Positions 1-7,903 of a stretch of 64,000 nucleotides of DNA are shown in pieces (the first letter of the stretch is position 1; every line of letters begins with the position of its first letter). This DNA is from Gracilibacillus lacisalsi DSM 19029 (GTDB lineage Bacteria > Bacillota > Bacilli > Bacillales > Amphibacillaceae). Location of the stretch: contig NZ_KB898662.1 of assembly GCF_000377765.1 (NCBI RefSeq), forward strand, positions 310,001 to 374,000, written 5' to 3'. Below the pieces are notes generated by a model, which was given only the letters and a program-made list of their open reading frames with translations, was not told where the DNA came from and made no database searches. A program made the translations under genes and the position numbers.

Positions 1-402
1 TAACAGCTCCATCACATTACACTTTACTAGTTTACTATGATAGGAAATGATGACATCCGTATTTTTTCCATAATCACTGATAAGTTCTCGACACATACCA
101 CAAGGAGAAACAACCCAACATTTCTCTATGTCTTCGTTTGGATGCGGATGAGCCACTGCTACAATCGTTTCAAATTCGTTCTCACCTTCAGAAATAGATT
201 TGCCGATTGCCATTGCTTCCCCACATACCGCTATTCTACCGACATTTGCTTCTAAATGGACAGCTGAGAAAACACGGCCAGATGTTGTTCTTACAGCTGA
301 ACCAATATGATGTCGACCATATCTATAATTTTTTTCAATTACTTTTTCAGCTTCTTTAATTAGTTGATAGTCTTTGTCTTCTAAAGGTCTTACTTTTAAC
401 AT
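1..402 (-). CDS. Cytidine deaminase-like protein (3' end outside window)
   Basis: Zinc-dependent deaminase of the cytidine/blasticidin-S deaminase fold, expected to hydrolyse cytidine (or a related nucleoside) to the uridine form in pyrimidine salvage. The frame starts with ATG at 402 and stays open to the window edge (134 codons), so the C-terminus is missing. The two zinc-site motifs are visible: CGEA at residues 60-63 (one Cys ligand plus the catalytic Glu) and PCGMC at 100-104 (two Cys ligands), with the family's usual spacing of about 40 residues. GrpB lies upstream on the same strand, about 45 bases away. The substrate could also be a nucleoside analogue, as in blasticidin deaminase; the motifs do not decide this. 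Confidence 0.85.
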   Translation of the reverse strand, partial: MLKVRPLEDKDYQLIKEAEKVIEKNYRYGRHHIGSAVRTTSGRVFSAVHLEANVGRIAVCGEAMAIGKSISEGENEFETIVAVAHPHPNEDIEKCWVVSPCGMCRELISDYGKNTDVIISYHSKLVKCNVMELL

Positions 403-448
403 AAGGGTGCACCTACTTTCTATTGCTTTCCTAACACTATTTTTAAAG

Positions 449-964
449 TTATCCTTGATACCAGTCTATTGCTTTTGCTTCTATTTCTTTTACAAGTTGT
501 TCTTTACCCTCAATATATGATCCAATATCATAGGGAAACTGTTGTGCTAATTCTTCTTTTAACTCTCCATAACTTTTCTTTGATTCTGGATGAAATCGTA
601 AGTAATCCCTAAAAGCTAAATGTCGCTTTATTTCATAACTACCAACCTGAAAAAAATGGACGTGATGAGTACGATTGTCACCACCCTTTTGAAAGTACCT
701 CCGTCCAGGTATACCATTTTCTCCTTTTTGTACATATCCAATCTTGTTCATTTCCGCATTAAATCTATCAATACTATTAATATCCGTAACAACTGGCATC
801 ATATCAATGATAGGTTTGGCTTTTAACCCTGGAACTGATGTGCTGCCTATATGGTAAATGTCTACAATATTACTCCCAAGAATGATTTTAAGTTGGTTTG
901 CTTCCTCCAAAAACATTTCCGGCCATTTTTCATTATACGGACAAACTTCCACCCTTCTCACCAT
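449..964 (-). CDS. GrpB family protein (UPF0157)
   Basis: 171-residue protein of the GrpB/UPF0157 family, which has a nucleotidyltransferase-like fold and no firmly established role. Visible family signature: VCPYNEKWPEMF near the N-terminus and YHIGSTSVPGLKAKPIIDMM around residues 37-56, the conserved HIGSTSVPG...KPIIDM core. ATG at 964 is preceded by an AAGGGGCGAT ribosome site. Length is normal for the single-domain form. The cytidine deaminase follows on the same strand, so the two may be co-transcribed. Function is not known; only family membership is claimed. Confidence 0.88.
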   Translation of the reverse strand: MVRRVEVCPYNEKWPEMFLEEANQLKIILGSNIVDIYHIGSTSVPGLKAKPIIDMMPVVTDINSIDRFNAEMNKIGYVQKGENGIPGRRYFQKGGDNRTHHVHFFQVGSYEIKRHLAFRDYLRFHPESKKSYGELKEELAQQFPYDIGSYIEGKEQLVKEIEAKAIDWYQG

Positions 965-1191
965 ATCGCCCCTTTTTATTACCTAAGCTCTTGATTGCAT
1001 CGTAACCATTACACCATTATTTTAACATTTAGTTCCATTAATTCCATCTTATTCTTCGTTCGGTTAGCTTGGCGAATCTCTGGCTAATTGTTTTCTCCCA
1101 CTATAAATGGTATTATTTAATTCTGAGGATTATCGTAAGTCTAATGCTTTAACGAACTTTTCAACATGAAGTTAATTTAAAAAGTGAGTAG

Positions 1192-1584
1192 GTGAACGAC
1201 ATAATAGAAATAAAAACATCCGCACTCAGTGATGGGGAATTCAATAGAGGAGTGTTCGCTAAAATTGATATCAAAAAAGGGGAGCTTATCCATGAAGCAC
1301 CTGTTATTGCTTATCCAAATGAAGAGCACAAACACATTGAAAAAACCTTGCTTGCTGATTACGCATTCGAGTATGGCATAAATCATTCTGCTATCCTTTT
1401 TGGTTACGGAATGCTATTTAATCATTCCTATCAACCAAATGCCAATTATGAGATTAACTTTGATAATCATACCTTTGACTTTTATGCATACACAGATATA
1501 ACTGCTGGTGATGAGATTGTCATTAATTATAATGGCGATGTAGATAATATGGATCCACTTTGGTTTAATGATGAAAAGAAATAA
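1192..1584 (+). CDS. SET domain-containing protein
   Basis: Short (130 aa) stand-alone SET-domain protein, the lysine-methyltransferase fold that uses S-adenosylmethionine. SET signatures visible: RGVFAKIDIKKGELI near residues 19-33, MLFNHSYQPNANY (the NHS.xPN pseudoknot motif) around 75-87, and GDEIVINY near 106-113 with the conserved tyrosine. Bacterial SET proteins of this size are mostly uncharacterised and often encoded alone. The start is GTG at 1192; the upstream ribosome site is weak (GTGAG), so the start is less sure than the domain. It runs opposite to the genes on both sides and ends in a hairpin terminator. Confidence 0.82.
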   Translation: MNDIIEIKTSALSDGEFNRGVFAKIDIKKGELIHEAPVIAYPNEEHKHIEKTLLADYAFEYGINHSAILFGYGMLFNHSYQPNANYEINFDNHTFDFYAYTDITAGDEIVINYNGDVDNMDPLWFNDEKK

Positions 1585-1591
1585 CAAAGAG

Positions 1592-1615
1592 AAAGACCTC
1601 GTACAAGAGGTCTTT
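1592..1615 (+). terminator. Rho-independent terminator shared by convergent genes
   Basis: Perfect 9-bp stem (AAAGACCTC/GAGGTCTTT) with a 6-base loop and T-run, just after the SET gene stop. The A-rich left arm makes it usable from both strands, also ending the convergent membrane-protein gene at 1632. Confidence 0.85.
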
Positions 1616-1631
1616 TTGCTGTTATAAATCT

Positions 1632-2351
1632 TTAAAATGTAGCGATATCAATTCCATTTAGTACATAGGTTGCAACGATTAATACTAATAGATATCCAGC
1701 AATTGTCCAGTACAAATCAAATTTCGCTTCCTTCATATGAACTAGGAATAGATAGATATGCAATACTCCATAGAGCATTAATGCAAACACATATGTAATC
1801 ACAAATAAATCTACCATTAAAAATCCAAAAAGTAGAATTACTAAACAAAAGACAATTGCAAAAGGAATATTGACGATCGCATATTTGGTCAGCAACTCCT
1901 TGTGATCCATCTTTCTATTACCGGTATAAAGCAATAACAGGTATAGGGAAAAATAGCCGACAGCAAACGTAATAACCCAAGAAAAAATACTTCTGATTGC
2001 AAACATAAATCCAATATCACTAAACATACTTAATAAGCCATCAAAACCAAACCTGTAAAAAAGGAAGGTACAAATACCTATCAATAATGACAAAGCTAGT
2101 AAAATTAGTCCACTTGTTTGGATACGAATCGTTCTACTTGAACTCACAATTGCATGTGGTCTTAGGATAGCATCTTTCAAAATACTTCTTGTTTCTTTTA
2201 CACTTTCTCCAAAATCAAAGTTTGTAGCTGAGCTGTCTTGCTTCTTTTTTTCCGTTGAGATTGCTACAGCCTCTCCAGTTTCCTGGTCTAATTTTACCTC
2301 TTCAATCTGATCTTTTTGTTCCGGTTCTTGCGTATTATTATTCTCCACCAC
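1632..2351 (-). CDS. Yip1-like polytopic membrane protein with acidic N-terminal tail
   Basis: 239-residue integral membrane protein. The first ~45 residues are hydrophilic and rich in Glu, Gln and Lys. They are followed by a short linker (ETRSILKDAILRPHAIV) and about five hydrophobic segments at roughly 80-100, 115-140, 155-180, 182-205 and 215-235. This layout, with the FxPxxxI-like segment before the first membrane span, resembles Yip1/DUF1282-type bacterial membrane proteins, whose role is unknown. GTG start at 2351 follows an AGAGGTGAC ribosome site. No partner gene is adjacent on the same strand apart from DUF4256 upstream. Confidence 0.6.
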   Translation of the reverse strand: MVENNNTQEPEQKDQIEEVKLDQETGEAVAISTEKKKQDSSATNFDFGESVKETRSILKDAILRPHAIVSSSRTIRIQTSGLILLALSLLIGICTFLFYRFGFDGLLSMFSDIGFMFAIRSIFSWVITFAVGYFSLYLLLLYTGNRKMDHKELLTKYAIVNIPFAIVFCLVILLFGFLMVDLFVITYVFALMLYGVLHIYLFLVHMKEAKFDLYWTIAGYLLVLIVATYVLNGIDIATF

Positions 2352-2521
2352 GTCACCTCTTCACTCAAGTTTAATTATCAATGTAAAAAATACCATTAAT
2401 ATGCAACAACTTCAATAGGTATTTTCCACTATTTAGTAGAACAGGTGATAATCATCCACTTGTGTAAAAAAAGAGAATATATCGATTACTAAAATGGTGA
2501 GAGGCTGTATGGAAAAACAAA

Positions 2522-3088
2522 CTAAACCCTTAACGAGCCACGAAACCCTCTGGCAGCATAATAAGACGACGCACCATTGTGATACAAGAAGACATGCCCG
2601 TAGCGATAATCACAAAAAAGGGCTCCACCGTGTTCTCTAATATCCGAAGGCGTTTGCACCCAACTCGAGGTTTTTAAATCGACACTTTCCATTTCCTGTA
2701 ACGCTCGATATTGCTCCTCCGTTAACATTTCAATGCCCATGTCGGTTGCCATATCGATAGCGCTATTTTCTGGTTGATGTTTCTTCCTTGCCTCCAGTGC
2801 TTCGCGGTCGTAACAAACACTTCTGCGACCTTTAGGGCTTTCCGCTGAACAATCATAAAAAATGTATTCATCCTTCTCTTTATCATAGTCCACAACATCC
2901 GGTTCACCACCCGTTCTTTCCATTTCATTGAGCGACCACAGTTTATCAGAACTAGCTTCTAACTTGGCTTGGACTTTAGCCCACTCAAGACCTTCATGAC
3001 GGGTCATGTTTTTCTCAAATCGTGCTTGCAATGTCTCAAGTAATTCTTCCTGTTGTTCTAGTGACAACTCCTTTTTATTGTTTGCCAT
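2522..3088 (-). CDS. DUF4256 domain-containing protein
   Basis: 188-residue protein of unknown function whose sequence fits DUF4256: it has the central blocks LWSLNEMERTGGEPDVV and CSAESPKGRRSVCYD and the C-terminal YRYGHVFLYHNGASSYYAAR. It has no signal peptide or membrane span, so it is cytoplasmic. The ATG at 3088 is chosen because a strong AGGAGG ribosome site lies 7 bases upstream. The reading frame is open further upstream into the remains of an acetyltransferase gene with no stop between them (see the next entry), which is unusual. The role is unknown; homologues are common as single genes in Bacillaceae. Confidence 0.8.
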   Translation of the reverse strand: MANNKKELSLEQQEELLETLQARFEKNMTRHEGLEWAKVQAKLEASSDKLWSLNEMERTGGEPDVVDYDKEKDEYIFYDCSAESPKGRRSVCYDREALEARKKHQPENSAIDMATDMGIEMLTEEQYRALQEMESVDLKTSSWVQTPSDIREHGGALFCDYRYGHVFLYHNGASSYYAARGFRGSLRV

Positions 3089-3102
3089 GTTTATTTCCTC
3101 CT

Positions 3103-3554
3103 TATTTATGATCCTTTTTTCAAAAAAGGTCAACGATAGTTGTTTATTTACTCGGACTTCTTTCATCTTTTGAAATCCATTCTTATTATAAAAATGAATG
3201 GCTGGCGTATTGTTAGATCCTGTTGCTACTTTTATTGTTTGCACCTTGAACTTGCTTTCGATGAAATGGAACAACATTTGTGCAATACCTCTCCTAAAAT
3301 GGTTTGGGTGAACGATTAACCTATGTATATCCATTGTTTCATCGTCTACTTTTATAGATAGCTCCACATAATGCTTCATTGTCATAATAACCAAAGAAAG
3401 TTTCTCCACAACTTTGCAACGTATCGACTGTATCCTTTAATGGTGGTATATCATATGAACCAATGATTTCTGCCTCTACCTGATATGATGGTATTTGAAG
3501 ATTCAATATATCTTCCGCGTTTTTTCTCATACTGATGTCTATTCTTTTTATCAA
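3103..3554 (-). pseudogene. Frameshifted GNAT acetyltransferase
   Basis: The two halves of one GNAT N-acetyltransferase lie in different frames. The N-terminal half (TTG start at 3554 after a GGAGGGAGG ribosome site) ends ...GYYDNEALCGAI, then hits a stop near 3339. The C-terminal half continues in the next frame from about 3352 with SIKVDDETMDIHRL, the acetyl-CoA loop RRGIAQM and the family ending AIHFYNKNGF. One extra base or two lost bases near 3350-3370 explains this. The distal half then lacks its own stop and runs in frame into DUF4256; a second one-base change in the T6/A6 runs near 3115-3126 would restore a stop overlapping the DUF4256 ribosome site. Either the gene is decayed or the assembly has indel errors. 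Confidence 0.75.
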
Positions 3555-3647
3555 ATTAGCCTCCCTCCACTTACTGTTAAATCATCCCCGTGCTTGAATT
3601 AAGTCTACGTGTCTTCATCATAACATGATTTACTCTTACAAAAGAAA

Positions 3648-3674
3648 AAGATGACCATTTTTTATGATCATCTT
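3648..3674 (-). terminator. Rho-independent terminator after the 3711-4163 membrane gene
   Basis: On the minus strand a 10-bp stem (AAGATGATCA with TGGTCATCTT, one wobble pair) is followed by TTTTCTTTT, 37 bases beyond the stop of the 150-aa membrane gene. Confidence 0.75.
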
Positions 3675-3710
3675 GTCTCCTTTAGTTCTTTGGAATAGAC
3701 GTTATTTCAT

Positions 3711-4163
3711 CTATAAATAGTTCATTCTAACGATTTCACCAATATTAAAACCTATCCATGGTCCGATAAGTGGAAAAACCGATATAGGAAAATCCAATTG
3801 TACAAAGGCAAAATCAAGAACGAACAAGCACACTGTTAAAATAATACTTAGAACACTGAGGATAAGAGCTTCTGTTAATGTTTTTCGCTTCCAGCGCTTC
3901 TCTCCCAGATGGTCTCTGTCAAAGGCCTGCACCCGTTGACTTGTTTTTGTGCCGATCGTCTTTCCTGTCATAATGGCATACAATATATAAGCTGTTATAA
4001 CCCAGCAAAACAGGCAACAAAAGCCAAAAAGGAGTGAAGGCGCCACATCGCTCAGCACTAAATACGTAAACAGAACGACAAACAAAAGCATTCCTAGATT
4101 GTATTGGACCAATTGCTTCTTTTTCAAACGCTTAACTTCCTGGATATCCCATTCTGCAGCCAC
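3711..4163 (-). CDS. Hypothetical membrane protein, four predicted spans
   Basis: 150-residue protein not recognised by family. It starts with a charged amphipathic segment (EVKRLKKKQLVQ), followed by hydrophobic segments at about 22-42, 44-66, 93-117 and 123-143. A hydrophilic basic loop (about 67-92) contains a run of Arg, Lys and Asp between spans 2 and 3. The GTG start at 4163 is chosen because a GGGGG ribosome site lies 8 bases upstream. It is followed by its own terminator, so it is probably a single-gene unit. No catalytic motif is visible and I assign no function. Confidence 0.6.
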   Translation of the reverse strand: MAAEWDIQEVKRLKKKQLVQYNLGMLLFVVLFTYLVLSDVAPSLLFGFCCLFCWVITAYILYAIMTGKTIGTKTSQRVQAFDRDHLGEKRWKRKTLTEALILSVLSIILTVCLFVLDFAFVQLDFPISVFPLIGPWIGFNIGEIVRMNYL

Positions 4164-4346
4164 CCTTTTGTCCCCCTTTCCATTTAACCTTGTTAACTTA
4201 AACTACCGCTTTAAATTAACTATATTTTCCCTCCATTCTAAAACTTATGTAATTATGAACACAAGCTCTTTGATCTTATAAACGGAAGAGCAATAGAAGT
4301 TATGGTATATTCCTCATTTTACCACTATCCAAAACCACTGGGTATT

Positions 4347-4838
4347 TTACAAGTATTCCTTTTGCTCTAACGTATGACGAATTTTCTTCCGTGCAAGTTT
4401 CCCCCAATTTTTCACCGCGTTTTCTGTAACTCCTTGTTGCTCCGCAATGGATCTGACGGAACGATCACGCAAGACAAATTCTACGAACCAACACCATTGC
4501 TTATCTGAAAGTTCTTCCTGTATATCCAACAACATCCGTCTATCTAAACTCAGGTCATCTTCTATCATCAAATCCTCAATGGTCACTTGATCCAGCCATT
4601 GTTGGTGTTTTTCTCTTTCGCGATTCTCTTTACGGATTTTATTAATAAAACGACGTGCAATACAGCTGTAAACGTAAGTAGATAATTTTGATTTTGTTTT
4701 ATCATAACTTTTAAAAGCCTCCCATACAGCGATTAATCCTTCTTGAAAAAATTCCCCTTCCACGTCTCGAATCTGATATTTATGAATTAAGTGGTGGATC
4801 ATACGCTCATAGTTTTTCAACACTTCTTCAAAATGCAT
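4347..4838 (-). CDS. Sigma-70 family RNA polymerase sigma factor (copy A)
   Basis: 163-residue alternative sigma factor with two domains. Region 2 spans about residues 8-75 (MIHHLIHKYQIRDVEGEFFQ, then EGLIAVWEAF, the -10 recognition helix area, and LSTYVYSCIARRFINKIRKE). Region 4 spans about 105-155 with a helix-turn-helix (VRSIAEQQGVTENAVKNWGK) for the -35 element. Size and layout fit the small SigH/ComX-like class. A close paralogue sits at 62.6-63.1 kb with the same architecture. It is divergent from uvsE and its upstream DNA carries an element shared with the paralogue. ATG at 4838 follows TAGGAG with good spacing. No anti-sigma gene is adjacent, which argues against a classical ECF pair. 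Confidence 0.88.
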   Translation of the reverse strand: MHFEEVLKNYERMIHHLIHKYQIRDVEGEFFQEGLIAVWEAFKSYDKTKSKLSTYVYSCIARRFINKIRKENREREKHQQWLDQVTIEDLMIEDDLSLDRRMLLDIQEELSDKQWCWFVEFVLRDRSVRSIAEQQGVTENAVKNWGKLARKKIRHTLEQKEYL

Positions 4839-4854
4839 TACTTATCTCCTAAAT

Positions 4855-4884
4855 GATAAGCGCTTATCTCGTATTACCGGTGAA
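4855..4884 (-). promoter_or_regulatory. Element upstream of sigma gene, shared with its paralogue
   Basis: About 30 bases just upstream of the ribosome site (read on plus: GATAAGCGCTTATCTC then GTATTACCGG) match, with a few substitutions, the DNA at 63100-63132 upstream of the paralogous sigma gene. The conserved core in the gene's direction is ACCG..AATACG..GA and AAG.GCTT. AAGCGCTT is palindromic. This may be a common promoter or regulator site; the role is inferred from conservation only. Confidence 0.45.
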
Positions 4885-5091
4885 GCAAGCGTATCGAAAT
4901 TCCAGCTTAATTTCATATCCCCGAACTTTCTTGGTGATCATAGAAAATTAAAAAACTTGGTGTGATTTTAGGATTTTCTATCTATGAAAATGATTAAAAT
5001 ATATGTTTTAAATAAATACAATACTTTTACATATACAAAGTATTTTCAGGAAAAACTACTATCACAAATTTTCGTAAAACTGGAGGTAAAC

Positions 5092-6057
5092 ATGACTATT
5101 GTCCGCCTTGGCTATGTTGCAATGAGCAAATATGTTCAAAATGCCTCACCGTCACAAACGATGACGTTTAAGCAATTTGATAAGATAGCTGATAGAGAGG
5201 CAGCCGTTCGTAAACTAGAGCGTATCGCCAACCATAATTTACATAATACATTAAGAATTTTAAAGCATAACGCAGCTTCAGATATATACTTTTATCGTTT
5301 AACATCAAGACTTATTCCATTAGCTAACCATGAAGAGCTTTTGGATTGGAATTATCTGAAACCACTCAAGGAGAATCTAAATGAAATTGGAGAATACGTA
5401 AAGAAGCATCAAATGCGAGTAGATTTCCATCCAGATCATTTTGTCCTACTAAATTCTTTAAGAAAGGAAGTATTGAGAAATTCAATTACAACATTAAAAA
5501 TGCACTATTTATTGTTAAAAGGAATGGGAATAGACCCTGAGCACCGATGTGTGATACATATCGGGGGAAAATATAAAGAAACAGAGAAATCATTGGAGCG
5601 ATTTGTAGACAATTGGATGGTTGTTCCCAGAGCTATTCAAAAAATGATCATGCTTGAGAATGATGATACTTCTTTTACTTTGGATGATACGCTTTTTTTA
5701 TGTGAAAAATTGGGGATTCCACTTGTTTTTGACTATCATCATCACATTGTCCATCATCAAACGGAGAATTGGGAGGACAACTGGGAGCGTATTATAAAAA
5801 CATGGAAACATTCACCTCTCCCGATCAAAATGCATATATCCAGCCCAAAAAGTAAAGAGAAGATCCGTCACCATGCTGATTATATAGATATCGATATGTT
5901 TTTTCATTTTTTAAAAGAAATAAATGGAACAGTACCACAAATTGATTGTATGATCGAAGCAAAGCAAAAAGATGCAGCTTTATTTAAACTAATCAAACAA
6001 GTCCAATTAAGAGATGATATCGATATGATCAATCGTTCTACTTTTCGATTAAAATAG
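5092..6057 (+). CDS. uvsE: UV DNA damage endonuclease UvsE (UVDE)
   Basis: TIM-barrel endonuclease that nicks DNA 5' of UV photoproducts, independent of the UvrABC route. The 321-residue protein begins MTIVRLGYVAMS and has the UVDE landmarks: NLHNTLRILKHNA, FYRLTSRLIPLANH, the metal-ligand stretches VDFHPDHF, HIGGKYKE, LENDD and DYHHHIVHH, and KMHISSPK. These supply the His, Glu and Asp ligands of the metal cluster. An upstream extension of the frame to 4984 exists, but ATG at 5092 has a TGGAGGT ribosome site at ideal spacing and matches the usual family start. It is divergent from a sigma factor gene. Length is normal and no defect is seen. Confidence 0.93.
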   Translation: MTIVRLGYVAMSKYVQNASPSQTMTFKQFDKIADREAAVRKLERIANHNLHNTLRILKHNAASDIYFYRLTSRLIPLANHEELLDWNYLKPLKENLNEIGEYVKKHQMRVDFHPDHFVLLNSLRKEVLRNSITTLKMHYLLLKGMGIDPEHRCVIHIGGKYKETEKSLERFVDNWMVVPRAIQKMIMLENDDTSFTLDDTLFLCEKLGIPLVFDYHHHIVHHQTENWEDNWERIIKTWKHSPLPIKMHISSPKSKEKIRHHADYIDIDMFFHFLKEINGTVPQIDCMIEAKQKDAALFKLIKQVQLRDDIDMINRSTFRLK

Positions 6058-6150
6058 CAGGTATAGTATGTTAAAAAACACCATGTCTCACTAGTGTAGA
6101 ATTTTTGTTCTTCATTACGTCTATGATGGACATCTCTTTTTTGTCCTCAT

Positions 6151-6181
6151 AAAAAAAAACGCCCAAATAGATTAGACGTTT
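6151..6181 (-). terminator. Terminator of the GAF-GGDEF gene
   Basis: Minus-strand hairpin AAACGTC/GGCGTTT (one G-U pair) with a loop of about 16 bases, followed by a run of eight or more T, 41 bases past the stop at 6222. Confidence 0.65.
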
Positions 6182-6221
6182 GTGTTAGATCAAAGGATTA
6201 GCCGAAGTGATGATCATTACT

Positions 6222-7127
6222 CTAAGTTAACCCAATAAAGGTACCTTTCCCATTTCTTTTCGCATCATACATCGCTGTGTCTGCCTCTTTTAATGCTATT
6301 TGAATATTGTTCGCATTATCTTCATCGACTATACAAATTCCGATACTAGCAGAAATCGAAACAGCGACAGGGTAGTTGCTCCATTCCGATAAAGCTTGAA
6401 TAATGTCATTTGCAATAGCTTCTAACGGTTTCTTATTTTCTTCCGTAATCACTATGGCAAACTCATCCCCACCAATTCGAGCTAATATATCATTATTTCC
6501 GATTTGTTGGTTAATTCGACTTGCAGCTTCTTTTAACACCAAGTCACCTACATCATGACCATACGTATCATTCACTTCTTTAAAATTATCCAGATCAAGT
6601 AACATGATCGCTTTTTTATTTTTGATATGCAAGAAATTTTCATACAAGTAATGTCTATTGTATAAGTTTGTTAAACTATCAATAGTTGCTAGTTTCTCAA
6701 GTTCTAGTACATAAGAAAATAGATGAGAGAATTTTTCCAGTATCTCTTCATCCCTCTCTGTAAAAGATCCTCTTTCTGTACCCACTACACAAAGAGTACC
6801 AAACATTTTCCCATCTTTATAAAAAACAGGTACACCCATGTATGCCCCTACATTTGCTTGAGTCGTAATAGCCAAATCTTTGGTAACAGGGTGTTTACTT
6901 GTATCGTTTATGATTAATGGTTTTTGTTCACCAAGATAGATAAGCTGACAAAAGGATTTTTTAAGATTCATAGTAAGGTTATTAAATTCTTCTAGTTCTT
7001 TACCATCTTCTCCTAACATTTTCACTACCGAAAAGGTTTCGTCTGTCGTTTTACCTAGAAATAGCTTTTTATTTTCGAATGATTGATTAACTAATTCCAG
7101 TAGATCCTGCACTACCCTTTGTTCCAA
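6222..7127 (-). CDS. GAF domain diguanylate cyclase
   Basis: 301-residue soluble sensor-cyclase that would make cyclic di-GMP from two GTP. Residues about 5-145 form a GAF domain (FCQLIYLGEQKPLIINDTS, GAYMGVPVFYKDGKMFGTLCVV are typical GAF strands). Residues about 148-300 form the GGDEF domain with LATIDSLTNLYNRHYL at its start, LDLDNFKEVNDTYGHDVGD for metal and GTP binding, and an intact RIGGDEFAI active-site loop. The EADTAMYDAKRNGKG ending is canonical. No membrane span is present, so the ligand is probably cytoplasmic. A monocistronic unit with its own terminator. A second c-di-GMP protein is encoded at 34.3-36.3 kb. Confidence 0.92.
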   Translation of the reverse strand: MEQRVVQDLLELVNQSFENKKLFLGKTTDETFSVVKMLGEDGKELEEFNNLTMNLKKSFCQLIYLGEQKPLIINDTSKHPVTKDLAITTQANVGAYMGVPVFYKDGKMFGTLCVVGTERGSFTERDEEILEKFSHLFSYVLELEKLATIDSLTNLYNRHYLYENFLHIKNKKAIMLLDLDNFKEVNDTYGHDVGDLVLKEAASRINQQIGNNDILARIGGDEFAIVITEENKKPLEAIANDIIQALSEWSNYPVAVSISASIGICIVDEDNANNIQIALKEADTAMYDAKRNGKGTFIGLT

Positions 7128-7624
7128 TTAAATCACCTGCTTCCGTACACTTTGTTCCTACCTTATTTACTTTTGTCTCTCTACATTACTAAACAGGTTA
7201 TTATTTCTTACTCACTCATTATAACAAATTAACAATAAGCTAGCAGGTTTAAAATTCTTCCTTTATAAGATGTCATTTACCAATTGGATTCTGCAAAGCC
7301 AGTAACGGTTTAAACTTCTCTACATTTTTATAATTCAGGAAAACATCATATTGGGCTTACAGAGCTTATCTCTACTTTCTAAATTTATTCTAGTAACACG
7401 CTCCTATTTTAAAAAAGACAGTTATCTTTTTAGATAACCGCCACCAATTAATTGATTTCTTCCTGAATAGTTTTTATTTTATTTAATTGACAACTAAAAT
7501 CTTGTAGATTTGCTTACCATCATGAGTTTTTGATTCTAAATAGTTCTTTCTCATTACACTTGCCCAAAACCTTGAATGGCTAACTTATCAGTCATTCAAG
7601 GTTTAGATGTAAATATCAAATATA
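7128..7624. other. 497-base intergenic region with a possible gene remnant
   Basis: No intact gene seen. On the minus strand 7273-7356 is an open stretch reading QYDVFLNYKNVEKFKPLLAL and ending ...NPIGK at a stop. It begins abruptly after an in-frame stop and looks like the end of a lost gene, but I cannot name the family. A 7-bp hairpin with a 4-base loop lies at 7421-7438 and a larger hairpin at 7567-7604 (separate entry). Confidence 0.3.
7567..7604 (-). terminator. Probable terminator of the LXG toxin operon
   Basis: Perfect 12-bp inverted repeat (AAACCTTGAATG/CATTCAAGGTTT) with a 14-base loop, 20 bases beyond the stop of the immunity-like gene. The T-tail is short (TTTT with the stem), so termination is likely but not certain. 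Confidence 0.6.
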
Positions 7625-7894
7625 TTATAATATTTCTTTTAGTAAGTTTTCAGCCTTGTGTAATTCTTTTAACAAGGGATTTTGATAGTCATTATAACTA
7701 TCCATATAAGCTCTAACACCACCAATAATATTTATTCCGTTAAGATCTTTATTATCTTCAATAATTTCCAGTGCATTCTTATATCTTTTATATATTAACT
7801 GAAAAATACCTTTTTTTATTTCACTAGAATATTCCTTTTCTAGAATATTTATTACCCTCTTCACTTGTCTAGTTAATTGCTCTATTTTATCCAT
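7625..7894 (-). CDS. Putative immunity protein for the LXG toxin
   Basis: 89-residue, highly charged, probably all-helical cytoplasmic protein (MDKIEQLTRQVKRVINILEK start) without a recognised family. It begins 9 bases after the toxin stop on the same strand with a GGAGGATTTT ribosome site. A small gene directly after an LXG toxin is the usual place for its cognate immunity protein, so the role is inferred from position and size only. It has no signal peptide or membrane span, which would suit protection against a toxin acting in the cytoplasm. Confidence 0.6.
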   Translation of the reverse strand: MDKIEQLTRQVKRVINILEKEYSSEIKKGIFQLIYKRYKNALEIIEDNKDLNGINIIGGVRAYMDSYNDYQNPLLKELHKAENLLKEIL

Positions 7895-7903
7895 AAAATC
7901 CTC

